64,000 bases of DNA, taken from Terrilactibacillus tamarindi (GTDB taxonomy: Bacteria > Bacillota > Bacilli > Bacillales > Sporolactobacillaceae). Under the pieces are notes generated by a model that was given only the letters and a program-made list of their open reading frames with translations, did no database searches and had not been told where the DNA came from. Position 1 is the stretch's first letter. Each line of letters starts with the position of its first letter. Positions 18,999-27,028 of this stretch are shown here, piece after piece. The translations under genes were made by a program, and so were the position numbers. The stretch spans positions 1 to 64,000 of the forward strand of contig NZ_WNHB01000015.1 of NCBI RefSeq assembly GCF_009718825.1. The letters run 5' to 3'.

Positions 18999-20699
18999 AT
19001 GACATTTTCATCCCATGAACGTTCAAATATTTTAAAAGAAATGGCAAGCCAAGAATTAGACGTCTTAGTCATTGGTGGCGGCATTACAGGTGCAGGGATT
19101 GCTTTAGATGCCAGTGTTAGAGGTCTTCATACAGGCGTCATTGAAATGCAAGATTTTGCCGCAGGAACATCAAGTCGTTCGACCAAACTCGTTCACGGTG
19201 GTCTACGCTATTTGAAGCAATTCGAAGTCAAGCTTGTTGCAGAAGTCGGAAAAGAAAGAGCCATTGTCTATGAAAACGCCCCCCACGTAACAACACCAGA
19301 ATGGATGCTCCTCCCTTTATATAAAGGTGGAACGTTTGGTAAATTCACAACATCTATTGGACTCAGAGTCTATGATTTTCTCGCTGGTGTCAAACACAGC
19401 GAACGCCGATCGATGTTAAGCAAAAAGCAAACGTTAGAGAAAGAACCTCTTCTCGACCCTAATGGTTTAAAAGGCGGCGGATACTATGTTGAATACCGAA
19501 CGGATGACGCCAGATTAACCATCGAGGTTATGAAAGAAGCCGCCATCAAAGGCGCCAAAGCCGTCAATTATGCTAAAGCAGTAGATTTAATTTATAACGG
19601 TGACCATAAATTAATTGGTATGAAGGTCATTGATCAATTAACAAATAAAAGCTATCGTATTTACGCCAAAAAAATTGTCAATGCCACAGGTCCTTGGGTC
19701 GACACGTTGAGGGAAAAAGATCACTCAAAAAATAATAAATATTTACACCTAACAAAAGGCATCCACATTGTCATTGACGGCGAACGGTTTCCTATGAAAC
19801 AAGCGATCTATTTTGATACAACCAATGGTGATAAACGGATGATCTTTGCGATCCCCCGTGATGGAAAAGTCTATATTGGGACGACAGACACAACATACAC
19901 GGATGATCCCATCAATCCACGCATGACAGCTGAAGACCGGGATTATCTATTAGATGCGATAAATGGCATGTTTCCAAGTGCAAAATTAACACCATCGGAC
20001 GTTGAATCAAGCTGGGCAGGCGTAAGACCACTCATTCATGAAGAAGGAAAATCACCTTCCGAAATTTCACGTAAAGATGAAATCTTCTTATCAGATTCAG
20101 GACTCATTACCATTGCTGGCGGAAAGTTAACGGGATACCGAAAAATGGCAGAACGTGTGGTTGATCTCGTTGTAAGTAAGCTCGAACAAGAAACAGGAAC
20201 CCATTATCCAGCTAGTACAACAAAAAAAGTAAAGCTTTCCGGTGGACACGTCAATGGCTCTGCTCATTTCCCTAACTATATAGAAGAAAAAGTTAAAGAA
20301 GGTGTAAACCTGGGATTATCCTCGGACCAATCTGAGGCACTCGTAAGACGATATGGTTCAAATATCGAATCACTCTATGACATCATAAGAACAGACATTA
20401 ATGAAGCTCAAAATTATCAACTACCTCTCGATATTTACGCCACTATTAAGTATAGTATTGAACATGAAATGGTAGCAAAACCCGTCGATTACTTCAATCG
20501 ACGAACTGGATCCACCCTTTTCTCCATTGAATGGGCAAAAAAATGGAAATTGCCTATTATCGACTACATGGCTGATGTATTCAAATGGGATGACGACAAG
20601 AAACACTCCTATACACTTGAACTTGAAAAGGCCTTTGAAGAAGCTGTGGAACCAGAGGGAAAACAAACAAAGGAGGAGTTATTGAGTAAAGTGGAGTGA
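18999..20699 (+). CDS. glpD: Aerobic glycerol-3-phosphate dehydrogenase
   Basis: A 566-aa FAD-dependent, membrane-associated dehydrogenase that oxidises glycerol 3-phosphate to dihydroxyacetone phosphate and feeds electrons to the quinone pool. The dinucleotide-binding motif VIGGGITGAGIALDASVRGL (about residues 21-40), SSRSTKLVHGGLRYL, and the WAGVRPLIHEEGKSPSE segment are typical, and the C-terminal DAO_C domain is intact. The length matches B. subtilis GlpD (555 aa). The ATG at 18999 follows GAGGTG. It forms its own unit behind a GlpP-type leader terminator and a possible redox-sensing Rex site. Confidence 0.97.
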   Translation: MTFSSHERSNILKEMASQELDVLVIGGGITGAGIALDASVRGLHTGVIEMQDFAAGTSSRSTKLVHGGLRYLKQFEVKLVAEVGKERAIVYENAPHVTTPEWMLLPLYKGGTFGKFTTSIGLRVYDFLAGVKHSERRSMLSKKQTLEKEPLLDPNGLKGGGYYVEYRTDDARLTIEVMKEAAIKGAKAVNYAKAVDLIYNGDHKLIGMKVIDQLTNKSYRIYAKKIVNATGPWVDTLREKDHSKNNKYLHLTKGIHIVIDGERFPMKQAIYFDTTNGDKRMIFAIPRDGKVYIGTTDTTYTDDPINPRMTAEDRDYLLDAINGMFPSAKLTPSDVESSWAGVRPLIHEEGKSPSEISRKDEIFLSDSGLITIAGGKLTGYRKMAERVVDLVVSKLEQETGTHYPASTTKKVKLSGGHVNGSAHFPNYIEEKVKEGVNLGLSSDQSEALVRRYGSNIESLYDIIRTDINEAQNYQLPLDIYATIKYSIEHEMVAKPVDYFNRRTGSTLFSIEWAKKWKLPIIDYMADVFKWDDDKKHSYTLELEKAFEEAVEPEGKQTKEELLSKVE

Positions 20700-20723
20700 A
20701 TATCAGAAATTTAAACCGATAGC

Positions 20724-20758
20724 AGCAGCCTCTCTCTAGAGGTAGGCTGCTTTTTTTT
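20724..20758 (+). terminator. Terminator of glpD
   Basis: AGCAGCCT (20724-20731) pairs with AGGCTGCT (20744-20751), followed by a run of eight T residues. Confidence 0.9.
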
Positions 20759-20777
20759 ATTAATTTTTAAAAAACTT

Positions 20778-20830
20778 TTCCTCCCTCTCACCATTTCCCC
20801 CTCCTCCCTGCGACTTATAGTATAAAGGAG
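20778..20830 (+). promoter_or_regulatory. Conserved leader of cassette copy 1
   Basis: A pyrimidine-rich block of about 50 bp ending in gcgacttatagt is almost identical to 35400-35454 in front of the second cassette. TATAGT could be a -10, but no normal -35 lies 17 bp upstream, so an alternative sigma factor is possible. In B. subtilis the yvrJ gene belongs to the SigO (YvrI/RsoA) regulon; applying that here is inference. Confidence 0.5.
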
Positions 20831-20839
20831 GTGATAAAC

Positions 20840-21058
20840 ATGGCCACAGCAGATGTACTAAATAGCACTCTTATCCTGTTGCTTGATGGTGGACTGGACG
20901 AAAAAGGCAAACAAATCTACAAAAGAAAAAGCTTCAGAAACATTAAACCTTCCGCCTCTCAAGATGCACTCTATGCGATCGCGCAAGCTCTTGCTCCACT
21001 CCAAACGCTCCCCTTAATCGACATCGAGCGTACGGACGTTTCCCAGCTTCACGAGTAA
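20840..21058 (+). CDS. DUF1659 family small protein (copy 1)
   Basis: A 72-aa protein of the DUF1659 family, found widely in spore-forming Bacillales and of unknown function. It has a conserved N-terminus (MATADVLNSTLILLL), a charged centre (KGKQIYKRKSFRNIKPSAS) and an amphipathic second half (ALYAIAQALAPLQ). The ATG at 20840 lies 7 nt behind AAAGGAGG; the in-frame GTG at 20831 overlaps the RBS. It is the first gene of a three-gene cassette and nearly identical to the copy at 35464-35682 (only GGLD against GGMD seen in the protein). Confidence 0.85.
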   Translation: MATADVLNSTLILLLDGGLDEKGKQIYKRKSFRNIKPSASQDALYAIAQALAPLQTLPLIDIERTDVSQLHE

Positions 21059-21092
21059 GATTTAATCACTAAAAAGAAAGGAGGTGGAACTC

Positions 21093-21308
21093 ATGAAAAC
21101 ACTTCAACTCCAATTTGAAAATGCGACAGGCGGCACAGTAAGTATCACCCTTGATAATCCCACTGAACCTGTCAATCCGGCAGCCATCCAAGCTGCACAA
21201 GACACCATCATCGCACAAAACATCTTCACCTCAACAGGTGGTGACTATGTCAAAGTAAAAGGAGCCAAAATTATCGAACGTAATGTCACAGACATTGCTT
21301 TAAGCTAA
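21093..21308 (+). CDS. DUF2922 family small protein (copy 1)
   Basis: A 71-aa protein of the DUF2922 family, commonly encoded next to DUF1659; function unknown. It starts MKTLQLQFEN and has a TLDNPTEPVNPAAIQAAQ segment and the C-terminal GDYVKVKGAKIIERNVTDI block, giving a predicted beta-alpha-beta layout. ATG 21093 follows AAAGGAGGTGG. It lies 34 bp behind the DUF1659 gene and differs from the second copy (35717-35932) at a few residues around positions 12-50. A hairpin separates it from the YvrJ gene. Confidence 0.85.
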   Translation: MKTLQLQFENATGGTVSITLDNPTEPVNPAAIQAAQDTIIAQNIFTSTGGDYVKVKGAKIIERNVTDIALS

Positions 21309-21310
21309 AT

Positions 21311-21345
21311 GAAGAAAGAGGGGTTCGCGGTCCCCTCTTCTTTCA
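21311..21345 (+). terminator. Attenuator-like hairpin before yvrJ (copy 1)
   Basis: GAAAGAGGGG and CCCCTCTTCTTTC pair around a ttcgcggt loop, between the DUF2922 and YvrJ genes. The same hairpin occurs in copy 2 (35936-35967). The weak T tail suggests partial termination that lowers YvrJ expression. Confidence 0.6.
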
Positions 21346-21368
21346 ATTTAAAGAAGGAGGTTAGAATA

Positions 21369-21530
21369 ATGGATCAATGGATCGCTATGGCAAAGGATGT
21401 CGGTTTCCCCATCATGGTTACCCTATATCTGCTTTACCGGATCGAGGGAAAGCTTGATGAACTTAACCGTTCCATCCAAGAGCTCCCTGCCTCATTAGTC
21501 CAGAGACTACCAAACGATAAAATATCATGA
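21369..21530 (+). CDS. yvrJ: YvrJ family small membrane protein (copy 1)
   Basis: A 53-aa protein of the YvrJ family. One membrane segment (about residues 10-25, GFPIMVTLYLLYRI) is followed by an amphipathic helix (EGKLDELNRSIQELPASL), an arrangement shared with BhlA/UviB-type holin-like peptides. The ATG at 21369 follows GGAGG. It is the third gene of the cassette. Function is unknown; B. subtilis yvrJ is controlled by SigO. The second copy at 35992-36153 is nearly identical, differing only near the C-terminus. Confidence 0.8.
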   Translation: MDQWIAMAKDVGFPIMVTLYLLYRIEGKLDELNRSIQELPASLVQRLPNDKIS

Positions 21531-21532
21531 AT

Positions 21533-21577
21533 ATAGCCTCCCATTAGATGGTCATAGACAATCTAATGGGAGGCTAT
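21533..21577. terminator. Terminator of cassette copy 1
   Basis: A perfect 17-bp stem (ATAGCCTCCCATTAGAT at 21533-21549 against its complement at 21561-21577). The copy 2 terminator has different arm sequences but the same ATAGCC/GGCTA base. Confidence 0.85.
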
Positions 21578-21613
21578 TTAAATACTTCAATCAGTGGGGT
21601 TTTCTTCATTCCC

Positions 21614-21672
21614 AACTGTCCTTTCACCATGAACAAAAATATCAGATATGTCCTTTTTCGGTGCCTGACACC
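21614..21672 (+). repeat. REP-like element A
   Basis: A unit of about 58 bp ending in GGTGCCTGACACC (21660-21672). It overlaps the 3' end of the sucrose-permease-like gene and supplies its last codons. Confidence 0.8.
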
Positions 21673-22883
21673 ATTATGTCAGCCACTTTTTTCTTATCGT
21701 TATTTAAAAAGAAGATGGAGAAAATAGAAAAAGCAAAAACCACCAAACCAATTGTAACGAAAGTAAAATTAAAACCCGATTTATCGTATAGTGAGCCTAT
21801 TAAGGAAGAAAATGCAATCACTCCGATTTGTCCTGATATCTGAAAACCAATGAGATAAATGGTTGCAGATAATCTTGAATCAAAGTTTTTGGCAATATAT
21901 TTAAACACAGCAATGACCAATAGCGGAGTTTCAAATCCATGTAACAGTTTGATCATTGATAATCCAATGGTACTGTCAACCATAGCTGAACCAACAATAC
22001 GTGATGCCATAATCATCCCAGCTAAGGTAAGCGTTCGCTTTGCACCAAGTTTATTGACAATAAATGGTGCAACAAACATCATGGCTGATTCAAGGAAAAC
22101 TTGGAAGGAATTGAGATATCCATAAAAATGATAACCTGTTTCAGCATTAGGAAAATGTTTTGTAAAAAATATTGGAAATAGCTGTTGATCATAGATAGTG
22201 TAGATACAAGAAGTTCCAAATAAAAAGACAATTAAAAACCAAAACTTTTTAAGTTTAAACGTACTGGCAATGCTTTTTAAATCCAATTCTGATGTTTCCT
22301 TTTTCTCTTTTTCACTAATCTCTATTTTGTAGAAACAATTGATAATGAAAAAGACAACGCCGGCAGCCGAAGCTAGCCAGAAATTCAAATGTGGATTGAT
22401 ACCCAATGCGATCCCGGCAACCAACGCACCAATGGCATATCCGAGTGATCCCCACATTCTTGAGGTGCCGTATTCGAAATCAAATTTACGACTTAACTTT
22501 TCTGTGTAGGATTCAAGTAAACCTACCCCTCCAATGAAAGCTGCACCAAGATATATCGCGCCAAGTATAGCTCCAACAATAAAGGTTGAGTTTAACAAAG
22601 GTTCGTAGACATAAATTAGAAATGGTCCTGTGCCAATCAGAAGAATGTTCTGAAACCATATTAAATGTTTCCTAGTTCCAAGTTTGTCTTCAATCACACC
22701 ATAAATAAGCATGAAGATTAAAGCTACCGTTGAATTTATTGAATAAAGGGTTCCTGTTTGAAGTCCAGATAAACCAAGCGTCTCATTAAGCCAAATGGCA
22801 TAAAATGCCCACCAAACAGACCAGGATACAAAAAAGAAAAATAGATAGCCAGACGTAAACCAATAGTTTTTACTTCTCATCAT
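21642..22883 (-). CDS. cscB: CscB/LacY-type sugar:H+ symporter (sucrose permease-like)
   Basis: A 413-aa MFS protein of the oligosaccharide:H+ symporter family. It is strikingly close to E. coli CscB in several blocks: SWSVWWAFYAIWL, GTLYSINS, FEYGTSRMWGSLGYAIGA, DQQLFPIFF, GYLNSFQVFLES and RLSATIYLIGFQ. The start at 22883 has GAGG 8 nt upstream (22889 is too close). No sucrose hydrolase, fructokinase or regulator accompanies it, so the sugar remains a guess. The last nine residues (VSGTEKGHI) are encoded by a REP element that seems to have inserted at the 3' end. A cre-like box lies upstream. Confidence 0.85.
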   Translation of the reverse strand: MMRSKNYWFTSGYLFFFFVSWSVWWAFYAIWLNETLGLSGLQTGTLYSINSTVALIFMLIYGVIEDKLGTRKHLIWFQNILLIGTGPFLIYVYEPLLNSTFIVGAILGAIYLGAAFIGGVGLLESYTEKLSRKFDFEYGTSRMWGSLGYAIGALVAGIALGINPHLNFWLASAAGVVFFIINCFYKIEISEKEKKETSELDLKSIASTFKLKKFWFLIVFLFGTSCIYTIYDQQLFPIFFTKHFPNAETGYHFYGYLNSFQVFLESAMMFVAPFIVNKLGAKRTLTLAGMIMASRIVGSAMVDSTIGLSMIKLLHGFETPLLVIAVFKYIAKNFDSRLSATIYLIGFQISGQIGVIAFSSLIGSLYDKSGFNFTFVTIGLVVFAFSIFSIFFLNNDKKKVADIMVSGTEKGHI

Positions 22884-22954
22884 ATTCATAACCTCTTGCT
22901 CCTTCCGTTGATTAACCCCTAAGAGTATTAGAAAACAAAATTCAGCAGTATCAA

Positions 22955-22968
22955 TGAATGCGGTTACA
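22955..22968. promoter_or_regulatory. cre-like box upstream of cscB
   Basis: TGAATGCGGTTACA fits the cre consensus at 13 of 14 positions, 72 bp upstream of the permease start. Catabolite repression of the permease is inferred. Confidence 0.5.
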
Positions 22969-23006
22969 AAATTACGAAAATTGTAAAGTTAAACTTCAAA
23001 CAGTAT

Positions 23007-23134
23007 GGGTTTTCTTCATCCACCACTGATTGAAAGCCTAAACCAATCAAGCTCATGCGGGCAGTTATCCCTCATCTAGGAATGCTCGTTTACACTCATT
23101 ACCTTAATGTGAGGGTCAAGCCTCGGCATTAAGG
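23007..23134. repeat. Dispersed repeat of about 125 bp, copy 1
   Basis: This block matches 51752-51880 over almost its whole length. A perfect core of more than 35 bp (from ctaggaatgctcg through the cattacctta segment) sits inside a more diverged flank (ccactgattgaaag...). Both copies have the same orientation. A small hairpin (CTCA...TGAG) follows the core. Identity is unknown; see findings. The rest of 22890-23425 shows no gene. Confidence 0.75.
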
Positions 23135-23420
23135 ATAAATTCTTTTAAAACGCTTTTTGAAGATTAAAACGGTTGTAAGACAAACGGTATGGCAGCGCTT
23201 CCATATCACAAGAATACATTAGCTTTCTTAATATGTCAACGGGTTGACACGTTATTACAAGAAAATTTTTGAGACAAGTACTGCCGTTCTCTCAGACATA
23301 CAAATAGCAAGATACATTTGAACTGTTTTAAAATGCGGTACCATAGCACAAGTACATTCTCAATCCCTTGCAATTTATCATAAAAAAGAATGAAATTAGG
23401 AAGGAAATGATTATTCGGCA

Positions 23421-23455
23421 ATAAAACTAGACTCCTAATTTAACTGGAGTCTAGT
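23421..23455 (-). terminator. Terminator of the DUF4395 gene
   Basis: ACTAGACTCC (23426-23435) pairs with GGAGTCTAGT (23446-23455); on the minus strand TTTTATT follows. Confidence 0.75.
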
Positions 23456-23479
23456 CAAAGATATTTATTCATTTCTATT

Positions 23480-23914
23480 TCAACCTTTTGTCCCCGTTTT
23501 CCTGCGATAAAGATACTGCTGCCATTGAAACCGAATAAAACACCCAATACAAAAACCTAAAATAGCGATAAAAGCTGCTAAACCAACCATGGCTGTAAAG
23601 ACAATAGCTACGATATTCCAATGGAATAAATAACTAAGATATCCAATGGTCAAACACGAAACCGCAATAACTTGATTAAATTGTAGTTGGTCCCGATCCT
23701 CAGGAATGTATTCATTCAACGGGCGCTTTAGAAACACTTTCGACCATTTCATAATGGGATTGTAATGAAACAGAAGTCCAAGCAAACCACATATTAACGG
23801 AATAAGTAAAATCCATGACTGCCCTGTTACCCATGTTGCAACGACACTTAACACAATAAACCATTGATTCGTTCTCACCAGTGGTCTTGGAATTGATGTT
23901 GAATTGTGACTCAT
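23480..23914 (-). CDS. DUF4395 family membrane protein
   Basis: A 144-aa protein with four predicted membrane segments (about 17-35, 37-50, 78-95 and 98-125). The N-terminal IPRPLVRTNQWFIVL and the C-terminal GFCIGCFIRFQWQQ, with its CxxGC-like cysteines, are hallmarks of DUF4395, a family of unknown function that in some genomes lies next to thiol or sulfur-redox proteins. Here it stands alone between the sucrose-permease-like gene and ssuE, with its own terminator, so context gives no firm role. Proximity to the sulfonate genes is only suggestive. Confidence 0.75.
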   Translation of the reverse strand: MSHNSTSIPRPLVRTNQWFIVLSVVATWVTGQSWILLIPLICGLLGLLFHYNPIMKWSKVFLKRPLNEYIPEDRDQLQFNQVIAVSCLTIGYLSYLFHWNIVAIVFTAMVGLAAFIAILGFCIGCFIRFQWQQYLYRRKTGTKG

Positions 23915-24008
23915 TTTAAATCACATCTTTCTTATTGGATTAATCATATTTTACTTTATATTTCTGCATTTGTGAAATATGAGATCCGATTTATAGTGTT
24001 CCAACATG

Positions 24009-24064
24009 ATGTCTTTTCTGTGTGAACATGTTAAAGAAAATGTCTTTTTGCGGTGCCTGACACC
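24009..24064 (+). repeat. REP-like element B
   Basis: A unit of about 56 bp ending GGTGCCTGACACC (24052-24064), five bases beyond the ssuE stop codon. Confidence 0.85.
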
Positions 24065-24068
24065 ACCG

Positions 24069-24617
24069 TTAGCCAGATATAGATATCCTGTCTATTTTTA
24101 ATTGAATAAGTAATTGATCCAACGCAGGATTCAAACGTTTAACCGTATGTGCGTCTATTTCAAAACCCTTGCCGTCTTTTCGTTTGATATGACTATCCAG
24201 TACAAACACCCCATGGATGATATGCTGGGCTCCTAATTCTGAAAGAACAGGTTCCAATGCATATTTAAGAACAAGTAAATGTGCTGGTGACCCCCCGATA
24301 GCCAAAGGTAAGACCACCTTATTATCAAAAACATGCTGAGGTAACAGATCTAAGTAGGTTTTTAAAATACCGGAATAAGCAGCTTTAAAAGTTGGTGTTG
24401 CAACGATAATACCTTGACTTTCCTCCACAAGTTTATTTGCTTGTAAAATGGATGGATCTTTATAATCCGCCGTAATTAATGCTTTCGATGATAATTGGTG
24501 AACATGAATAATATTTAGGTTTATCCTCTCGTTATAATAAGACTCAATAAATTCAATCAAACCATTTAGACGTGATGACAAAGCATAAGAACCAGATATG
24601 ATCGTTATTGTTTTCAT
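24069..24617 (-). CDS. ssuE: NADPH-dependent FMN reductase (sulfonate system)
   Basis: A 182-aa flavodoxin-like reductase. The N-terminal phosphate loop GSYALSSRLNGL binds FMN, ATPTFKAAYSGILKTYLDLLP is the SsuE signature, and PLAIGGSPAHLLVLKYALEPVL completes the family pattern. SsuE supplies reduced FMN to the monooxygenase SsuD so that sulfite is released from alkanesulfonates. It is divergent from a LysR regulator (231 bp apart, with a perfect AT palindrome at 24704-24721), and ssuBACD lies just beyond that regulator, so the three units form one sulfonate locus. Confidence 0.9.
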   Translation of the reverse strand: MKTITIISGSYALSSRLNGLIEFIESYYNERINLNIIHVHQLSSKALITADYKDPSILQANKLVEESQGIIVATPTFKAAYSGILKTYLDLLPQHVFDNKVVLPLAIGGSPAHLLVLKYALEPVLSELGAQHIIHGVFVLDSHIKRKDGKGFEIDAHTVKRLNPALDQLLIQLKIDRISISG

Positions 24618-24703
24618 ATTCCCTTACCTCCTATTATTCTTATAAGTTTAGTTGCATTTAAGTTGTACTCATTGTATATCATTTCTATCTGCCCGACTAA
24701 TTG

Positions 24704-24721
24704 AAAATTATTAATAATTTT
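24704..24721. promoter_or_regulatory. AT-rich palindrome between ssuE and lysR-type gene
   Basis: AAAATTATTAATAATTTT is a perfect 18-bp palindrome in the divergent intergenic region, a candidate operator of the LysR protein. The AT richness of the genome makes chance possible. Confidence 0.35.
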
Positions 24722-24847
24722 AATTTAAAAAGTTATTTATTCTTTATAATTCACATAAAACATAGTAGAATAGTTGGTAATAATCTCCTTCGTTCACAAA
24801 TGTTTTCTTAAAGGATTTAACTCATTAATAAAAGAGGTGGAGCATTC

Positions 24848-25732
24848 ATGGAAATCCGAACGATACAAACCTTTCATTCTGTTGTCGATTTTGGGAATTT
24901 TCAAAAGGCGGCTGAAAAACTTAACTACTCACAACCAACGATTACATTTCGGATTAAACAACTTGAAAGAGATTTAGGTATTAAACTCTTTGAGCGTGGA
25001 AAAGTTTTGAAACTCACTCATGATGGAAGATTGTTCTATCACCGTTCAAAAAAATTACTCCAAGATTATCAAAAATTAGATTCAGAGATTGAACAATTAC
25101 GTTTGGGAACAATAGGCTCCATTCGAATTGGTATTTCAGAACCTACTGCAAGCCTTAAATTTCCAGAAGTTTTATCCAATTTCATTGATATATATCCAAA
25201 TATTTTAGTAGATGTCTTCATTGAAGATGCCAATACATGCAGCCAAATGCTTGAAAAAGGTGAAATTGATTTTGCTATTTGTGGTGAACCAGAAATTAAA
25301 TTAGAGAACTATTATGAAGCTTTTTTTCATGATAAATTAGTGCTTCTTGTAAGTGAAAACAATCCACTAGCTGAGCAACAAGAAGTTTCACTCGTTGATT
25401 TAAAAGAAGAACGCTTTATTTTCACTCCGGTGAATTGCCCCATTCGTATTCAAATTGAACAAACTCTACAAAAGAAGATTGGTAGCTCCTATAAGAAAAT
25501 GATTGTTACAAAAAGTGCCGCTCATAAATATTACGTGCAGCAAAACATAGGCGTATCGATTTTTACAGAAACAGCCAATTTACATTCGATAGAACATACC
25601 AAAGTCATACCTATTACTGATATTGATATCCATCCACCCGTTGGCATTCTTACAAGTGAAAAGCACCAAGTTTGCTCAAATGCTGCTCAAGAACTCATCT
25701 TAAAAATTAAAGATTCTTTTTTGAAGCAATAA
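24848..25732 (+). CDS. LysR-family regulator of sulfonate genes
   Basis: A 294-aa LysR-type regulator. The helix-turn-helix spans about residues 1-60 (MEIRTIQTFHSVVDFGNFQK..., SQPTITFRIKQLERDLG), followed by a co-inducer domain starting at GTIGSIRIGISEP. The ATG at 24848 follows GAGGTGG. It is divergent from ssuE and convergent with ssuD, which makes it the obvious candidate regulator for sulfonate use, in the manner of CysB/Cbl in enterics. B. subtilis uses CymR-type control instead, so this would be a different arrangement. The inducer is unknown. Confidence 0.88.
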   Translation: MEIRTIQTFHSVVDFGNFQKAAEKLNYSQPTITFRIKQLERDLGIKLFERGKVLKLTHDGRLFYHRSKKLLQDYQKLDSEIEQLRLGTIGSIRIGISEPTASLKFPEVLSNFIDIYPNILVDVFIEDANTCSQMLEKGEIDFAICGEPEIKLENYYEAFFHDKLVLLVSENNPLAEQQEVSLVDLKEERFIFTPVNCPIRIQIEQTLQKKIGSSYKKMIVTKSAAHKYYVQQNIGVSIFTETANLHSIEHTKVIPITDIDIHPPVGILTSEKHQVCSNAAQELILKIKDSFLKQ

Positions 25733-25808
25733 ACTTCTACATTCGTCCAGAACCTTCGGAAGGTTTGAATTCCAATTATTCTTCTCTCTCTAAATGATGA
25801 AAATAGAA

Positions 25809-25825
25809 GGGACATAAAATGCCCC
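25809..25825 (-). terminator. Possible terminator of the ssu operon
   Basis: A short stem GGGGCAT/ATGTCCC (minus strand) is followed by TTCTATTTTC, about 30 bp behind the ssuD stop. Confidence 0.4.
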
Positions 25826-25853
25826 ATCACCTCCTATTTATTGAACTTATGGA

Positions 25854-26990
25854 TCATACTTTTATAAAAGCAGGTGAGATATCATTTCCTATAATTTCAC
25901 CTCTTGTAAAAGCTTGATCCTTTTTCAAACCGTCTAAAGGTAATAAAGGGAATAGTAATTCAGCGACTCGGTAGGCTTCTTCTAAATGTGGATAGCCCGA
26001 TAGAACAAAATGCTCGAAACCTAATTCTTTATATTCCAAAATTCTTTGGGCAACTGTTTCAGGATCACCGACAAGTGCCGTACCTGCACCGCCTCGAACT
26101 AAACCTACGCCAGCCCAGAGATTTGGACTTATTTCAAGTTTTTCCCTACTTTTATTTCCATCAGCACGTAACTGACTCATTCGTTGTTGTCCAACCGAAT
26201 CATAACGAGATAGCACGCTACTTGCTTTTTCAATGGCTTTCTCATCAATGTGTTCAATCAATTTTTCAGCAGCTTCCCAGGCTTCTTTATCTGTTTCTCT
26301 CACGATAACGTGTAGTCGAATTCCGAATTCTACTGTTCGACCTTCTTTTTCTGCGAGTTTTTTGACTTCATTAATTTTCTTTGCCGCTTCTTGAGGTGCT
26401 TCCCCCCACGTTAAATATACATTAGAATGCTTCGCCGCTACTATTTTTCCTGCTTCCGATGATCCCCCAAAATAAATAGGCGGATGAGGTTTTTGTATAG
26501 GCGGGAAAAGGAGGTTTGCGCCCTCAACATGAATATGTTTACCTTTAAGATCAACCGCCTCCCCTTGCAATAATTTTTCCCAGACATGTAGAAACTCGTC
26601 TGTTGCCTCATATCTCTCATCATGTTTTAAAAAAAGACCGTCTCCCGCGAGTTCCGTTGGATCACCGCCAGCAACGACATTAATCAAGACACGACCGCCT
26701 GAAATACGATCAAGAGTCGCCGTCATTCTCGCTGCTAACGTAGGGGACATTAAGCCTGGTCTTACAGCGACAAGAAAACGTAAATCTCTTGTTTCTGAGG
26801 CCAATGCCGATGCTAATAACCAAGGATCTTCACATGATTTTCCTGTAGGAATGAGTACCCCTTTGAACCCTAGATTATCTGCAGCTTGAGCGATTTGTTT
26901 AAAGTAGCGATATTCCCCTGTTCGCCCGCCTTTTGTAGTACCAAGATATCGTCCGTCACCGTGAGAGGGAATAAACCATAATATTTCCAT
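25854..26990 (-). CDS. ssuD: FMNH2-dependent alkanesulfonate monooxygenase
   Basis: A 378-aa luciferase-like monooxygenase, about the length of E. coli SsuD (381 aa). [17 protein letters not shown] at the N-terminus, [15 protein letters not shown] (containing the conserved Cys), [37 protein letters not shown], and YFGGSSEAG are characteristic. It cleaves alkanesulfonates to aldehyde and sulfite using FMNH2 from SsuE. The ATG at 26990 lies 8 nt behind AAGGAG; the GTG at 26999 overlaps the RBS. It is the last gene of ssuBACD. Confidence 0.96.
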   Translation of the reverse strand: MEILWFIPSHGDGRYLGTTKGGRTGEYRYFKQIAQAADNLGFKGVLIPTGKSCEDPWLLASALASETRDLRFLVAVRPGLMSPTLAARMTATLDRISGGRVLINVVAGGDPTELAGDGLFLKHDERYEATDEFLHVWEKLLQGEAVDLKGKHIHVEGANLLFPPIQKPHPPIYFGGSSEAGKIVAAKHSNVYLTWGEAPQEAAKKINEVKKLAEKEGRTVEFGIRLHVIVRETDKEAWEAAEKLIEHIDEKAIEKASSVLSRYDSVGQQRMSQLRADGNKSREKLEISPNLWAGVGLVRGGAGTALVGDPETVAQRILEYKELGFEHFVLSGYPHLEEAYRVAELLFPLLPLDGLKKDQAFTRGEIIGNDISPAFIKV

Positions 26991-27028
26991 ATTTAACACT
27001 CCTTGTATGTTAGATTTTTGTTAAACGT

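Noticed and set aside
23236-23421. 61-codon minus-strand frame upstream of the dispersed repeat
   Set aside because: TTG start without RBS, begins inside the terminator of the DUF4395 gene, no recognisable protein.
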